This document shows, piece after piece, positions 12,066 to 24,345 of a stretch of DNA of 64,000 nt. The DNA is taken from NCBI GenBank assembly GCA_015847255.1, contig JADLZK010004543.1, positions 1,550,001 through 1,614,000 on the forward strand, read 5' to 3'. Both the position numbers and the translations under genes were made by a program. Source of the DNA: Hyparrhenia diplandra. Lineage: Eukaryota; Streptophyta; Magnoliopsida; Poales; Poaceae. The notes under the pieces were generated by a model, which was given only the letters and a program-made list of their open reading frames with translations, made no database searches and was not told the DNA's origin. Position 1 is the stretch's first letter, and each line of letters starts with the position of its first letter.

Positions 12066-13628
12066 TTTTTTTAAAAAAAACAGTGGAAATGTTTAATGTA
12101 AATAGAAAACCATGTGACACTCTTGTGAACATGCAAGTTTAGTGGCGACCAGTGATCTTTGTGAGAAAATTGATCACAACTTGACACTACAGTTGCATAA
12201 TAATGATCTCCAGGGAGGTTCTGATATGAAAATTGATTCGACATTTACTGCTTGCCTTAAGTCAGTGAATGGTTATTCATCTCATGTACGGAGAAGTGCA
12301 AGGACAATCAAACTCCCAGTGAATTCTCATGCATGGTCTCTCTCAGACCATGTCTTTACATAAAGCAGCAGGTAAGGGAGCAGCAGCCAGTAGCAGTGAC
12401 CATGCAGCTCTAGTAGTGACTAGCTTGCCACATGAAAATTGTGTATATAGGATTACGAAGCCTCAGGAGCACCTGCAGTACTTGTGGGCATACTGTTTTC
12501 CACCATATGCGCATCTGTGGATCCTGCAGCTGAAGAAGCTAAGCTCTGCAACACATGCGTGCCGGGATGAATGGACCAGTGTGTGCAAACCATCACGCAA
12601 GTGAATGCGTGCTCGGTGTTTCTGTCATGCTATAGGTGGTGGTGGAAGTACAGAGATTTCCTCTGACTACAGAGACAGCTTTCTGGCTGGCCGGAGCTCT
12701 GTGGCTGGTTTCAGACCTTGGCACTAGGCACACGGCCAAGGTGCCGTTTCCGGTAGTGCATATTGCACTAGCCAGCACATGTCGGGGCAGCACTGATGCT
12801 TTGGGATAGGTGGTGCAGGCAGTGGCGCCTTGATAGAGAGAGGCACTGTGAGATAGAGCACCGGTGGGATGAGCTCGAGCCACGTTACTACTGCTCAAAC
12901 CATGGAAGGAGAGGCTAGGGATGAAAGATCATAACATAAGCCCCTCCTGATTTATTTTCCTAGATCTACCACTGTATGAGAGAATACACTTTATTTCGTC
13001 ATGTGGAGAATAAGAATGTTCACCGTGAATAGAGGGTTGTGACCCACTGATAGCGCCGAGGTCCAACCATTCTGCACATACTCATCCCTTTTCCTCCCTC
13101 TCCCTCTCTCTCTCTCATCTTGAGCATGACTAGGTGCAACTGGAATGGCAAGCTAGCGGTAACAAGTACAGGTCGATGACAATGCCATAGTTACCAGTCC
13201 TCGATGCAGCTGCATCACCGTCAATGCAATGGATAGGTAGTTTACTTTACCGTCATCGTCGATCCAATGCAAGTAACTCTTAAGTAAAATAGCAAAAGAT
13301 TGATGATCATATTTGTGGGGGCTGTTTCTGTAGTGCAGCAGTCACCAGTGTACATCAGGCAATGCCTTCCAGCAATAGCATATATATATATAAATACAGG
13401 GGTTCTTGCAACGATCAAGAAAAATAAGGCTACTTTTTTGTCTACTGGGTCAGCACTGCACATCATCAGTTCAACTAGCCAGACAACCGCTGCTACATCC
13501 AGGACCACCCGCCAGCACGCAGAGTATGTCCAACCGTGGCATGGATCTACTGGCTGAGGGCTGCAGCCAGACGACAGTAAATCTCTTTGCAACGAATGCA
13601 TATGATCCTGATGCTTCCTACTCCTATA
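12066..13628. other. No supported gene; one short open frame
   Basis: A 73-codon frame at 12142-12363 (MATSDLCEKIDHNLTL…) has protein-like composition but no recognisable domain, and a possible donor GTAAGG follows near 12370. The rest, including a CT-rich stretch near 13095-13120 and a short TA repeat near 13385, shows no gene. Confidence 0.3.
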
Positions 13629-14414
13629 CTCCCTCCATCTCACAATACAGGTCGTTCTAGCACCGGCCAAAAAATTTCAAAATACATGTCGTTCTAGTGT
13701 TGCATGCAACCAGCCCAGCCCTGCCAGCCAGCCGTCCATCCATCCATCTCTGCCTCCCACTACGTGAATAAAAAATAATAAGAAAAGTGAGTGGGAAGGC
13801 TCATCCTCTCATTCAAGAAGTAGCACAGCAGCACAACCATCCATCCGCATCGGGCTCTCAGCCTCCATCCTCGGCTCCCATATCCTCCGCCTCCATCCCA
13901 TGCGCCGGCGGGAGGTGCAGCTGGCGGCCCACGTGCCCGGCGGGGGAGGAGCGCAAAGGTCTGCCCGGAGGACGCGCGCGGGCGAGGAGCACGGAGGTGC
14001 GGCCGGGCGGGCTGCACGCCGGCGGCGAGGGGAGCGTGAGGTGCGGCCCGGCGGGCGCGGCGCCCGGCAAACAGAAGCGCGGATGTGCGACCCGCAACCC
14101 GCCGACGCCTGCAGGTGCCGTCGGCGGTCCACGCGCGGGCAGCAAGCAGCGCGGAGGGGCGGCCGGCGGCCCGCGCCCGTGGAGAGGAGCGCGGAGGAGC
14201 AGTGGAGCGCCAAAGTTGGAGAAGCCTGGCTCCTACCGGCGGTCCTCTAGCGGCTGAGGTCGTGCTTTTTTGAGATTTGCACGATGAACGAGCTGAGCTT
14301 GACAGAATACTGGGAATGGTGGAAGTACAGAGTAGGGGCAACAGGGGTCTTTTACCGTTGTTCTTGGTATCCGAGTTCAGTGCTAAAACGACGTGTATTG
14401 TGAGATGGAGGGAG
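13629..14414. mobile_element. Stowaway-type element with GC-rich cargo
   Basis: Terminal inverted repeats CTCCCTCCATCTCACAATAC (left) and its counterpart on the right, continuing into CGTCGTTTTAGC-like sequence, lie between TA dinucleotides at 13627-13628 and 14415-14416. This is the standard Stowaway/mariner terminus and target site. The 786 bp far exceed the usual few hundred. The centre (about 13895-14250) is a CpG-rich block of degenerate GCGCGGAGG/GCGGCCGGC repeats, unlike the AT-rich ends. Frames across the block are open in several registers with no recognisable domain. Confidence 0.75.
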
Positions 14415-14480
14415 TATATGTGTACATAATTCTGCAGCAAGGTCATTGGAACATTCACAGTTAGCAATGCTGGTGTCTGC

Positions 14481-14785
14481 GTCAAGAGGCTCACGGCGCA
14501 ATGGCAAAAGCCATTGGTTGGGGGCTCCCACCCGGGTTCAAATCCGAGTGCGACACTTTATCCTGAATTTATTTCGGGATTTTCCGGCGCTGTGCATTAA
14601 GTGGTAGGCGACGCCCCCCGTCGATAGCGGCGCCCGGTGGTGACTTCGGAACTTCAAGATTTGCCGGCTCAGTTCTTGAAGGTGCTCATAGGGTAGGGTT
14701 TGCGACGTGTGTTCATAGGGGTGAGTGTGCGTGCATGTTGAGCGTCTGCGTTGTACTGTGTAATCTCAAAAAAAAAAAAAAAAAA
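14481..14785 (+). mobile_element. tRNA-derived SINE
   Basis: A 305-base element with pol III signals: an A-box-like GGCGCAATGG near 14495-14504 and a B box GGTTCAAATCC at 14535-14545. It ends in about 18 A residues and is flanked by 17-base direct repeats, GCAATGCTGGTGTCTGC (14464-14480) and GCAATGCTGGTATCTGC (14786-14802), with one mismatch. Poly-A, target duplication and head structure together make this a LINE-mobilised SINE. Confidence 0.87.
14535..14545 (+). promoter_or_regulatory. SINE B box
   Basis: GGTTCAAATCC matches the internal pol III B box (GGTTCRANNCC). Confidence 0.8.
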
Positions 14786-14802
14786 GCAATGCTGGTATCT
14801 GC

Positions 14803-15426
14803 TTCCTTTTACAAACTGTTTTATTATAGATAGGTTTGAGAGGCCATGAGCACGAGGGTTCACGGGGACACACAACTGACTCTATGCATTTATTATAATC
14901 ACCGCATATGAGCTTCAAGGAAACCTTCAATATTTACCTACCATGCTGAACGTAATATCAAATTTGACTTCCACTACTTTCTTTACTACATATATATACT
15001 CGTCCCGATCGATGGACCTTGAGTTAATTAAATAAATATGTCCTGAGACATCTATAGTAGGATGGAATAATCGTCCAAGTAATTTGCATTGACAATTTGA
15101 CGTGCTCTCTTTGTCCACATGTATTTTCTGAGTTTTCAATGTATGTTGCACATGCCACACACCAGCTGATAAGCAGCTCAAGTTGAGAAAACCCACTTAT
15201 GTTTTGCAGTACGTATTGTGTAACAAGAACAAGGCTATGATTGTTTTTTATTACCACCACGAAAATTAGTTGGTTGACACGACAACAGGAGACAGACTTG
15301 AAAACATAGCCACCTATATGTGGCCTCAACTTCCAAATGGGCTACATACAACAAGAAAAAATTATAAAACATCCATGGACTCCATAAAAGATGTTGGAAC
15401 CAGGTAGGACCACAGTGACTATGGTG
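14803..15426. other. No gene seen
   Basis: AT-rich intergenic DNA between the SINE and the solo LTR; no supported frame. Confidence 0.4.
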
Positions 15427-15431
15427 TATAC

Positions 15432-17119
15432 TGTTGGCGGTAACCAACGCTATATTTTTTCCGTCAACTTACTACCATAAAGGGAGTAAAATTAAACCTT
15501 TTATACTCATATGCATTTATCACTAATAAATTCCACTTGTAGTGTATTGTATTTTATTTTGCAGATTTAAAATAAAAGCAAGTGGAAAATCGACCAAAAG
15601 TACGCCTTAGGAAAGCGCATTATTGCAAAATCAAGCCCAAAGAGCAAATCGACCCAAAACATCAAATGCGGGCCGGCGCAGCCGGCCCACAACTTTTCAG
15701 GCTTAAAGACGACACCCCACCGAGACCGGACCAGGCCGAGCCGGGGGGGCAAGCGCACCCCAAGGCGGCCGCACCCTCCCCGAGGCGGTTCGAGGCCCAG
15801 CCTCGGGGAGGCGGTTGATGCACCTTCAAACTTAGTTTCCCGCCCAGGATGGTCGGTTTCGCATACAAGGAAGGTTTACCAGTCGGTTTTGGTGTAAATT
15901 AGCACTTAGGCCCCTCCTCCAAGTGTATAAATAGACCCCCTCTCTCCCTCTCTCAACACACACCATTTGGAGTCCAAACAAACCAGCAATACCTCTCTCT
16001 CTACCACCTCTACCTCTCTCTCTTCTTCTACTTCTTCCTTCTTCTTCTTTCTTCTTTTTTATTCTTTTAGTAGACACTTGGAGTAGAAGAGCTACAAGGA
16101 GGGCTTGTCTCCTAGAAGAAAGTGCTTTGGTAATACATCTACTCTATGGAGCATTCTTCTATTTGCAAGTCCTATATCTATATTCTTGGCCTAACTTATG
16201 AACTAGAGTATAGTTTTGTTCATGTTCTTGTGTTGATATATGAACTAGCATATAGTTTACATATCATGATCTTGACATGTTCATTACAGTTCTTTAAAGA
16301 TCATCATATGCCTAACTTGATTAGAGGTGGGATAACGGTTCGTTGTTCCTTCGGGTTTGCTCTTGTTCTAGTCCATCCATTCGACGAGTGGGGATCCTGG
16401 GGGGACAAGAGTAGTGCTCTAATACGCGGGCATGGTGCTCGGGTATTACGACACCTGCGGATATGAGTGCATGCCACGGTTGAGGGGGTAGGCGGCTTGG
16501 TCGTGACAAGCCTTGACCGTCCCTTGAAATCCCCCCACGTTCGCCTGTGCTGTAGGAGTTCGTAAATGCTTCCTATCGGGCCGTATGATATCCAGGAAGT
16601 CTCCCTATTATCCTAGACCTAACAACGCTTAGATCAGTTTGCATATGATCCTAACTATTCATTTGTATGGCCATGACTAGATACATTAGAACTACTCCAT
16701 TAGGTTATTCATTTATTCATTTATTCTTTATCTATTTTCTTTATCCTTTTTGCTGGTGGATTTCCAAGTGTGTGTCACACTATCTATGAACCGTATTGCT
16801 TACCCCTGTTATGAGTAATTTGGTCTAAACAAACATAGGTTCCTCTATTCAGATGCCATGCTAATTTATTAATCACATGCCTTCCTTTGGGAAAATATAA
16901 ATAACGATACCCTGAATACTTCCGGGTGAAATGCTACAACGATAGATCCGTGCGCTTGCGGATGAATATCTACAATGACAAGATCTATCCCGTTGACAGT
17001 ACCATTTCGGATCACCGACATGGTGGTTTACTTGGGAATGTCAGCGGTGCATTTCTGACGCTTTTATTGGGATGGGTTTTAATACATGTTTCCTTTGATT
17101 GCGTTAAGAAATGCCAACA
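15432..17119 (+). mobile_element. Solo LTR of a Gypsy (Athila-like) family
   Basis: Begins TGTTGG, ends CCAACA, and is flanked by TATAC at 15427-15431 and 17120-17124. It is colinear with the two LTRs of the complete element at 27026-35821. Matching target duplications around one LTR show recombination between the two LTRs of an inserted element, with loss of the interior. It holds a TATA box at 15926-15933 followed by a CT-rich leader. The short frames inside are not genes. Confidence 0.93.
15926..15933 (+). promoter_or_regulatory. LTR TATA box
   Basis: TATAAATA precedes a CTCTCCCTCTCTC tract and is conserved in the other two LTR copies (27528-27535 and 34633-34640). It probably marks the U3/R transition. 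Confidence 0.65.
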
Positions 17120-17124
17120 TATAC

Positions 17125-17984
17125 GATAGTAGATGGATTGACAAGAACGCAAGGAGAACAATATGCGCTGCCAACATACAGCTCCCAAGCCCCTGGTTAC
17201 TCTTTATATAAGATACTTGGGATCTCGGAACATGCTCCGCTTATCCCGCACGCCCACGATACAAGTCGATACAAGTTGTTTCACGGCAACCTCTATCACG
17301 TGCAGCAAACGTGAACCATGGCGTGGAGACACCAGACTCGGGTGCTGTCGTAGCTAAGCACGCCTCTAGCTATCCAACTCCCGTCAACACGACTAGCTAG
17401 ATTACATGACTAATGATCTCAACTAACAAGATCCTAACCGAACTATTGACTCAATAGTTTAGCCTATCAAAAGAGCACTGAGGGAGATATAGTCAGACAT
17501 TTCTTCTTGAATGAGGGAGATGATAAAGAGGCAGAAGAAATGCTTCTAGTATAGATGAATTTTCATACAGATGAACAACTCCTTTGTGGATATACCAAGT
17601 CACGGAGCCAGTGGGGAGCGCGGGACAGCAAGATGATCCAGAGGAAATGAACGTTGCTGTCAGCATGTACAGGCTTATGATCTCGTCTAAAGCCAAGAGT
17701 AGTATAGGACTGAGTTTGTGCAAGACATGTATCAGAGGTAGGCATGCACCTCTGCTTTGCTTGATGCAATTTTCTAGAGTTACCATGTACCTTCCTTAAT
17801 TTATAAACATGAAACTGAACTGAAAAAATGTGAGTGTAAATCAACTGAAATCAACATCTTTGTCTGAATATCGATGGATGATTACCGTCATCTCAGTAAT
17901 GATTCAACAACTGACTATTCCTGTGCCTGTGCCTCATTCTTGAATGGGTGGAGGCCATTGAGGGATGTAGTTATGAATCATACA
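17125..17984. other. No gene seen
   Basis: Intergenic DNA after the solo LTR. A 71-codon frame at 17584-17799 has no recognisable domain. Confidence 0.35.
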
Positions 17985-18985
17985 GTCGAGGTGAAAAACA
18001 GGTGACTGAGATTTGGTCAGCGGGTCGGCTCTTGTTTTTTTTTTTTCTGAATGCTGTCAGCTCTTGTTTGAGCTATCTTGACTTGCTTTGAGGTGCTGCT
18101 GCATGCCCTACTAGGAGCAATGGGAGACACATCGTGCCGCCAAGGCCTAGATAGTAGGTTAACGCAATTAGAACGTGCTGTATAAGAGGAAGCTATTGCT
18201 TGCATCATCTCATCCAGCTGGAAAGATTACTTATCCAGCCACATTAGAGATTATAGAAATGTACTATTCAACAATAGTTGAGAAAGTGCCATTGGTATCT
18301 CTAGATAATTTACTTTTGTTTCTATTTTCTAGTTAATCAACTGAGGAAGGCTACATATAAACTATAATTTGTATTATTGAGGGTGTTTTCATAATTGAGG
18401 TTGTTCCCTTAATCCTCTAATGGTAGTCTGACACATGCAAATTGTAGCGCCCAGGCTCCATAGGCTAGTTGTATTTATTAGTAAATCCCGCCGCCCCTAA
18501 TTGCACAATCACAGCAATACCCGCTGATAAATGCAATTGATTAATTTCGAAAAGGTGAACATGGAAACATGGCCATCTTCATAGTCTTCAACTTCTAACT
18601 TGGCTGGGCTGCAAGAAAACTGATAAAACAACATACATGCATTTGTTGTGGGATACCTGGTGCAGAGCCCATTTACAGTTATTAGCTGAGTCCGAGTACT
18701 AAATAGTGATGGAACCAAAACATTTCCATCAATGTGGAATTATTGTGCTTCCATTTCTTGGGTGGTCTGGGTGTCCATAAAAGAGCAGAGAGAGAGTGAG
18801 GAAGAAACACCATAGAAGCATCTTGAGTACGAGATCTTGCTTCAACTTCATTCTTTACGCTCAAGATGTACATGAAAATATTTCAATATTTTCCTTGAAA
18901 TTTTTCTGTAGTATAGGCTTGGGTGACGTCAGGAACACTCTTGTTACAGAAGTTGATGCTCAGGTATGTAGCATTTGTGGATAAC
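17985..18985 (+). repeat. Tandem segmental duplication, copy 1
   Basis: Shares the order and sequence of copy 2 (19035-20010): CAGGTGACTGAGATTTGG at the left, GTGCCGCCAAGGCC, then a TATA-like CCATAAAAGAGCA near 18776, and TTTCAATATTTT with GTATAGGCTTGGGTG at the right. Downstream of the TATA-like motif a short frame reads SIGLGDVRNTLVTEVDA, broken from an ATGAAAATATTTC start by a frameshift. It may be the promoter and first exon of a small-protein gene, but no complete gene is visible. Confidence 0.75.
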
Positions 18986-19034
18986 GTTAACATCTCTGCG
19001 GATGGGAGAGTTTATGCATGATATGAATCCAATA

Positions 19035-20010
19035 CTAAAGGTGAAGAAGACAGGTGACTGAGATTTGGGTCACTGGTTCGGCTCTTGATTTGCTTGTGGT
19101 GCAGCTGCATGTCCTAGGAGGAGCAAAGGGAAACACGGCGTGCCGCCAAGGCCTTGTGAGTAGGTTGACCCATTAGCACGTGCTGCCTAAGAGTAGGCCT
19201 TTTTTGAGATTACCTAGTATGCCACATTTGGTAAATATGGAAATGAGGTCTTTTACAATAGTTGAGAAAGTGCTAATCAATTGAGGAAGATTATTTATAA
19301 AATAGAATTTATATTGTAGAGGGTACTTTTGTAATTGCGGTTGTGCCCTTAAGCTTCTCACGTGTCTTTTGGTAATTGAGATTCTGCATCGAGACCTGTG
19401 GAATAGGGGTGAAAAGGATCCAATGTAACCATACCTCTATTGGTATTCTGGCACTTGCAAACCCTAGCGCATAGGATCCTGCCTCCAATCGGGTTTATTA
19501 ATAAATCATGTCACCACTACTCACACTATCACTGCAATACCTGCGGCAGGTAAATGCATCCAAATGCAATTGGTTAATTCCGTTGGTTAATTTGGAAAAG
19601 GATGACATAGAAACAAGGCTATCTTCATAGTCCTCTAAAGTCATCATCTACATAGAAACAACGTACACGTTTTTGTAGTGGGATACCACGTGGAGAGCCC
19701 ATCTAAAGTCATTAGCTGAACTTATTTGCCCACGTGGATACCAAACTTTTCCATCAATGTGAACTTATTTGCTTCCTTTTCTTGGATAGACTGGCTGTCC
19801 ATAAAAGAGCAATGAGAGTGGAAGATATGCCATAGAAGCATCGTGAGTATGAGATTGCTTCAACTTCGTTCTTTTCGTTCAAGATACATGAAAATATTTC
19901 AATATTTTTCTGGAGATTTCTCCACTATTTTTCTATAGTATAGGCTTGGGTGGCGTAAGGAGTACTCTTGCCACAGAAGTGGATCATAAGGTGTCCAGCA
20001 TATGGGGATG
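19035..20010 (+). repeat. Tandem segmental duplication, copy 2
   Basis: Colinear with copy 1 but diverged by substitutions and indels, so the duplication is not recent. The counterpart of the coding-like segment reads SIGLGGVRSTLATEVD, with the same frame break after the MKIFQYF-like start. The break in both copies means the true start or an intron has been misread, or both are pseudogenes. Confidence 0.75.
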
Positions 20011-21094
20011 AGATGAACGTGTCTGTGGGATGATCATCTACTCTCATACATTGAACATCTACTCAAACAACATGCAGTTATTTTTGTCTGAATTTGAGTG
20101 GATGGTACATTCCTACCCATGCATGCAGTGTAATTGTATGTTTATTATCTATGTGCTGGATTATTACGCTGATTAAAATTGTGCTGAACCATTTAATTAA
20201 GTTAAATGTACATGCTTGCACAGTTTCCTCATTCTCTGCTAGGTTCAAAATGTGGTAGATTTAATTAAGTTAAATGTACAAAGCTTTGTCTCCCACATCA
20301 TCGAAACTGTCTGGTTCACTTTGTCCTCATGTAGTAGAAATATCTTTTTGCCACTAGTTTTCTCCATTCGCCATCACACCTACGGAGGTAACATAGATGG
20401 CAGTGGCAGTGTGAATGACCTGACAGGAACACACAGTAGTCCTGTAAACGTCGATGTTGTTGCGAACACGTAATCCTTCTCTATTTCAGATTACCATATT
20501 TCTGATGTCTTGCATTCCTATTAGCAATCTTTCATTATACATGGTGGTGTGCATGCTTTAATATCTGTCTACTTGATAGCAATCTCTTGGCTAGGTTATA
20601 TATACACACACGTATACACTGTACACAACTATATAGGGTGTCATCAATTACTTGCTCTCCTTATATTTACTACTGTATCGTAATGAAGCTATGAGACGGA
20701 ACTCCTCCGCTTACTAGGTAACGTGTGTAGAGTCCAGCCCTGTGAGAGAAGCATGCATAACCAAGGGACACAAGGGTCCATATTGCTGGCTGGGATGCGT
20801 AGGCGTAGCTTAGTAAATTAGTACAAACCGAGAGAAGTGTATAATTTTCTAAGAAACATTCAACTATTTTATTGTCAAACATAATCAAATGTAATACACT
20901 AAATTATTTAAGGGTGTGTTTGGTTTTGGCACTACGATGACAACAAAAATGGTAGGAGAAGATGGAGGAAAAAAGAAAGGGCAAGTAGAGAGCCACGTCT
21001 GACTAACGAGTCCCCCACGCACACACACACAAGTTGGAGCATTTATTTGATGGCTAGATTAAAATAGTAGAAGACTTCTTGCATAAAGAATAGA
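20011..21094. other. No gene seen
   Basis: AT-rich DNA. A GGGTGTGTTTGGTTTTGGC stretch at 20911 resembles one end of a hAT or Harbinger MITE, but no partner end was found. Confidence 0.35.
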
Positions 21095-21520
21095 TAATAG
21101 TGATGATCAAACCCAAAGTTATACATCTGAAAAAAAGTTTAAAACAAAAACTGAGAATCTCTTCATTTCGAATAATGTATGGTCCCAAAATTTGGTTTGA
21201 AGTTCTCAGATGGAAAATGGCCAAAGTCAAAGTTGTGGATCTCAAAGAGTTAGACAGGTTTGTAGTCAATGACCTTTTGGTTTGAAATTTTGCATGCATG
21301 GAAAATTATATTTCAATTGCTGACATTTGAAATTCTATTTTTCGAAATGACCTCAGATGGAGAAATGACCAAAAGAAAAGTTACCTTGCTTGACCATATC
21401 AACAACTATGCAATTGAAAACTTTTTCTATCAAATTTGTTTGGGGTGTCAAATACTCATTTTAAAATCTAAAAAGAGAATACGAGGGGAATCAATATTCC
21501 TTCTGGAACTATATTTTTGA
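21095..21520. repeat. Dispersed repeat, related copies inside the CACTA element
   Basis: The phrases 'agatggaaaatggccaaagtcaaagttg', 'gatctcaaagagtta' and 'gtagtcaatgaccttttggtttgaaat' recur in diverged form at 48060-48190 and 48835-48930. This is a widespread non-coding motif of grass DNA transposons. No ends were found here, so it is a fragment. Confidence 0.45.
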
Positions 21521-21529
21521 GGTGGGGCG

Positions 21530-21652
21530 ATTTGGCAAGTTGTGCGGCACAAGGCCTGATGTCGTAGGTTTGAAACCGCACGCCGATGCAACACGCGTGA
21601 TTTTTGCACCAAAAATGGTGCGAAACACGTGGTTTTTGAAAAAAAAAAAAAC
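21530..21652 (+). mobile_element. SINE-like sequence, weak
   Basis: GGTTTGAAACC at about 21570 resembles a B box, a GGCAAGTTGTG stretch precedes it as a possible A box, and the stretch ends in 12 A residues. No convincing target duplication (AACTATAT versus AACTACAT). Confidence 0.25.
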
Positions 21653-23399
21653 TACATCCCTCAACACGTGAATTTTGTTTGAAACACAGATTTTATTTCA
21701 ATAATTAGTATTAGTGGAAATTTCTTATGTACGCTTCATGTCCACATGAGTCTAGGAGATAATTTAGATGTTTTCTAGGTCCTAGTTGTCGCCAATTTTC
21801 ATCTTAGGCATTTTGATAGGTTCCAAATAAAGGTACCATGCGGCGGACTTTCAACCCTTGTTGAACTACTTCAAAAATGAAGCAGAGAACAAATTGACTA
21901 AACATTTAAATCAATCGACTTCTTGTATGAATTTAGATATTTGAATGAAGAGCTAGATTATACAGGCCCTCGACCTCTACTACAAAATGCACTGGTGGTC
22001 TCTTTGTGTTTCTTCTGCCGTTGTGTCGTAGCACGTCTTTCTGTTTTGCTCTCACAGTGAATTTCTTTCTAATTAACCTCTCCTGATAATTGAGAGAGCC
22101 ATACATTCAGGTGGTTGCGCGACTCAGAACTCAGTAAAGACTTTGAATGTGGGTTGATCATTTAATTAACTGGTCCCAATAGTCTATACATCTATATATG
22201 AAGTTCTTGGAGCGATGATCACCCTAATGCACAGAAACTTCAAGCTATATAAATATAGGAGGTGACAAATAGGAGCTTGTGGGATGGAGGAAGGCTCACC
22301 GATCCATGATAGCTGCCAGTTCAAAGTTCCAGATCTATGCAGTTTTGCTTGAGAGGTATCAGGAGTTCTGTTTCTGCTGAAGTATACATGGATAGCGGGT
22401 GCCTCAATGGAGGTGACAGTGACAACAGGTATGCAGGTACATCGCTGCAGCCAGAGCCAGGCACCCAAATAGAAAGAACAACATGTTTGTTGATCATAGC
22501 AGCTAGACAAGGTTCAAAGGTCGAGATCGCCACGCCTGGCATAATGAGCACTGATGCCTTGTCAGAGCAATTTAGCTTTGATTCTTGGTATATGAAAAAT
22601 ACACTATATCTATTTAGTATGAACAAGGACTAGTGAACGAATTAAAAAATACTTCTTGCCTAAAAATTCATTACTCACCTTACATCTCCACGTCTGCTGT
22701 ACATCCAAGGCATCAAATAATTCTGACAAATGGACCCCAGGACTGAAAGGAAGATCCTTATGTGACAAAACACCCAATCGCATTGCCGATCCGTTTTTTC
22801 TCGTGTGCCAGCTAGCTCACTCGCCGCCTGTAACCACAACATACCCTACCACGCCTACTATCTACTCAGCAGCAAGTTCATCGTGCTGCAGATCGATGCC
22901 AAGGAGCAGCAGGGTCTTCACAAGGGATGTAGGGAACTAAGCCTGATTTTGACCTTGATGTTTCTCGTTTTGTGCTGCTGTGCCGAAGGTGCAGATGGTG
23001 GATCGACCAGGGATTGGAGGGGCCGTGCTGATGAGATTTACTACAAACTGCAGACGAGTATAGGTTTGTTTTTGCTGCGAGTAGTATAACCAGTTAAGCA
23101 ACAATGTAGCTGGTTTTTTTCTCTGTTTCTCCAGAAATTTACAGAACATGGTGTTGAGTTTATGCTCACACTTTTTGTGATGGTGTAAGGTGTGAACTTG
23201 TAGTCATGGAACAGTGTTGAAATAACAGTTGCGCTTGGATATGTAAGCTTGTGGCACTGTGCGCAAAATGATCCTAATTAATCGATTAATTGCATGTCCA
23301 TCAATGGGGTAGGTGCAGGGCTTCAGATGGTACTACATCATCATTTATTATTTTGCGCGTTGTGCTCCTTAGTTCCATCTATAAATATGAGCTCTAAGG
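21653..23399. other. No supported gene
   Basis: Several short frames (22337-22633, 22656-22940, 22805-23089) have mixed composition and no recognised domain. One contains a hydrophobic run LILTLMFLVLCCC near 22950 that could be a signal peptide of a small secreted protein, but no gene model holds together. Confidence 0.3.
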
Positions 23400-23760
23400 T
23401 GGAGGTGCTCCAAGCAAAGTCATGTACTACAGAGCATTCGTTAAGGCAACTCCTATTAGGCATAGGAGACATCAGGGGCTGTTGCACTACCACTAGCAAT
23501 GCTGACAGTAGGAAATTCTGACTACGTTGTATAAGTTTGAGCTAAATGTGTGCCCACCAAAGCATTGTCGATATGTGGTATTAACCAATGCTTTCATCTA
23601 GGTGCAGGTGTCGTATGCTTGGACGGACAATTCTGAGATATATGCTGATAGTGTGAAGGTGAAAGAGTGAATAACTGTATTGGGATCCATGGCAGAGAAG
23701 AAACTGCGTGTAATGGCTAGGAGCACTGTAGCTTACAAACCGCTCCTAGAAATATATTTT
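23400..23760 (+). repeat. Dispersed duplicated segment, copy 1
   Basis: Matches 52200-52830 in the same order: a coding-like stretch ending at a TGA (23519-23521), then CATTGTCGATATGTGGTATT, AACCAATGCTTTCATCTAGG, and a right part with GGAGCACTGTAGCTTACAAA. The coding-like part reads EHSLRQLLLGIGDIRGCCTT here and EHSLRQLPLGIGDIMSCCTT in the other copy, then diverges before a shared stop. Conservation of frame and stop suggests the last exon of an unknown gene. Confidence 0.65.
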
Positions 23761-23969
23761 CAGATGTGACTGTATTAAAAATGCTCCCATTGAAAATATA
23801 CGGGGATAGTTGGATTAAAAGAATCCACCTGAAAATAAGATTTTCGTGAATGCCAATTTCCATTTAAGTATTCTGAAGAGGGTCCATGTAAAGGTACCTA
23901 CACGTGGATCATCCAGACCAACATCGTTGAACTTCAAATATAAAACTGGAAAAGCTGAGCAAATATTTA

Positions 23970-24144
23970 GGGTTTGTTTGGCATGGCTCCAAGTCAGAGT
24001 GGTTATGGAGAAGCCATAGTTCAAGTCAGCTCTGGATCCTCTATTTAATTTCCACTAAAATATGGCTCCTACAAAATGTTTGGTAAGGCTTTTACAGCGG
24101 AGCAGAACCTGAGGCAGCTAGGATGCTGAACCAAACACACATGC
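23970..24144. mobile_element. Tourist-like MITE, candidate
   Basis: The left end GGGTTTGTTTGGCATGGCTCC and the reversed right end GCATGTGTGTTTGGTTCAGCATCC pair imperfectly and lie between TTA at 23967-23969 and 24145-24147. Size, TTA target and GTTTGG ends fit Harbinger/Tourist MITEs. Confidence 0.4.
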
Positions 24145-24345
24145 TTAATCTAATCGGCTACTGCACTGAATTCGGAGTTTGAGTGAAGAGCTGAACTAAA
24201 GAGTACAGAGTGCAAACTCCAACAAAATGTACTGTCCTCTCTTTGTGTTTGATCAGACATTTTACTAATGCAGTTATGTTTTGTCTATTCAAAATTGGAT
24301 GGCTCGCATTGAGACGAGTACATTATGGCTGTCTGCAGAACTCAC

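Noticed and set aside
13809..14494. Open frames of 95-244 codons across the Stowaway cargo
   Set aside because: Open in several registers on both strands, made of degenerate GC repeats, with no domain.
16146..16466. 106-codon frame repeated at 34853-35173
   Set aside because: Lies within the LTRs downstream of the TATA box and is broken in the 5' LTR; no protein similarity. A short LTR-encoded peptide is not supported.
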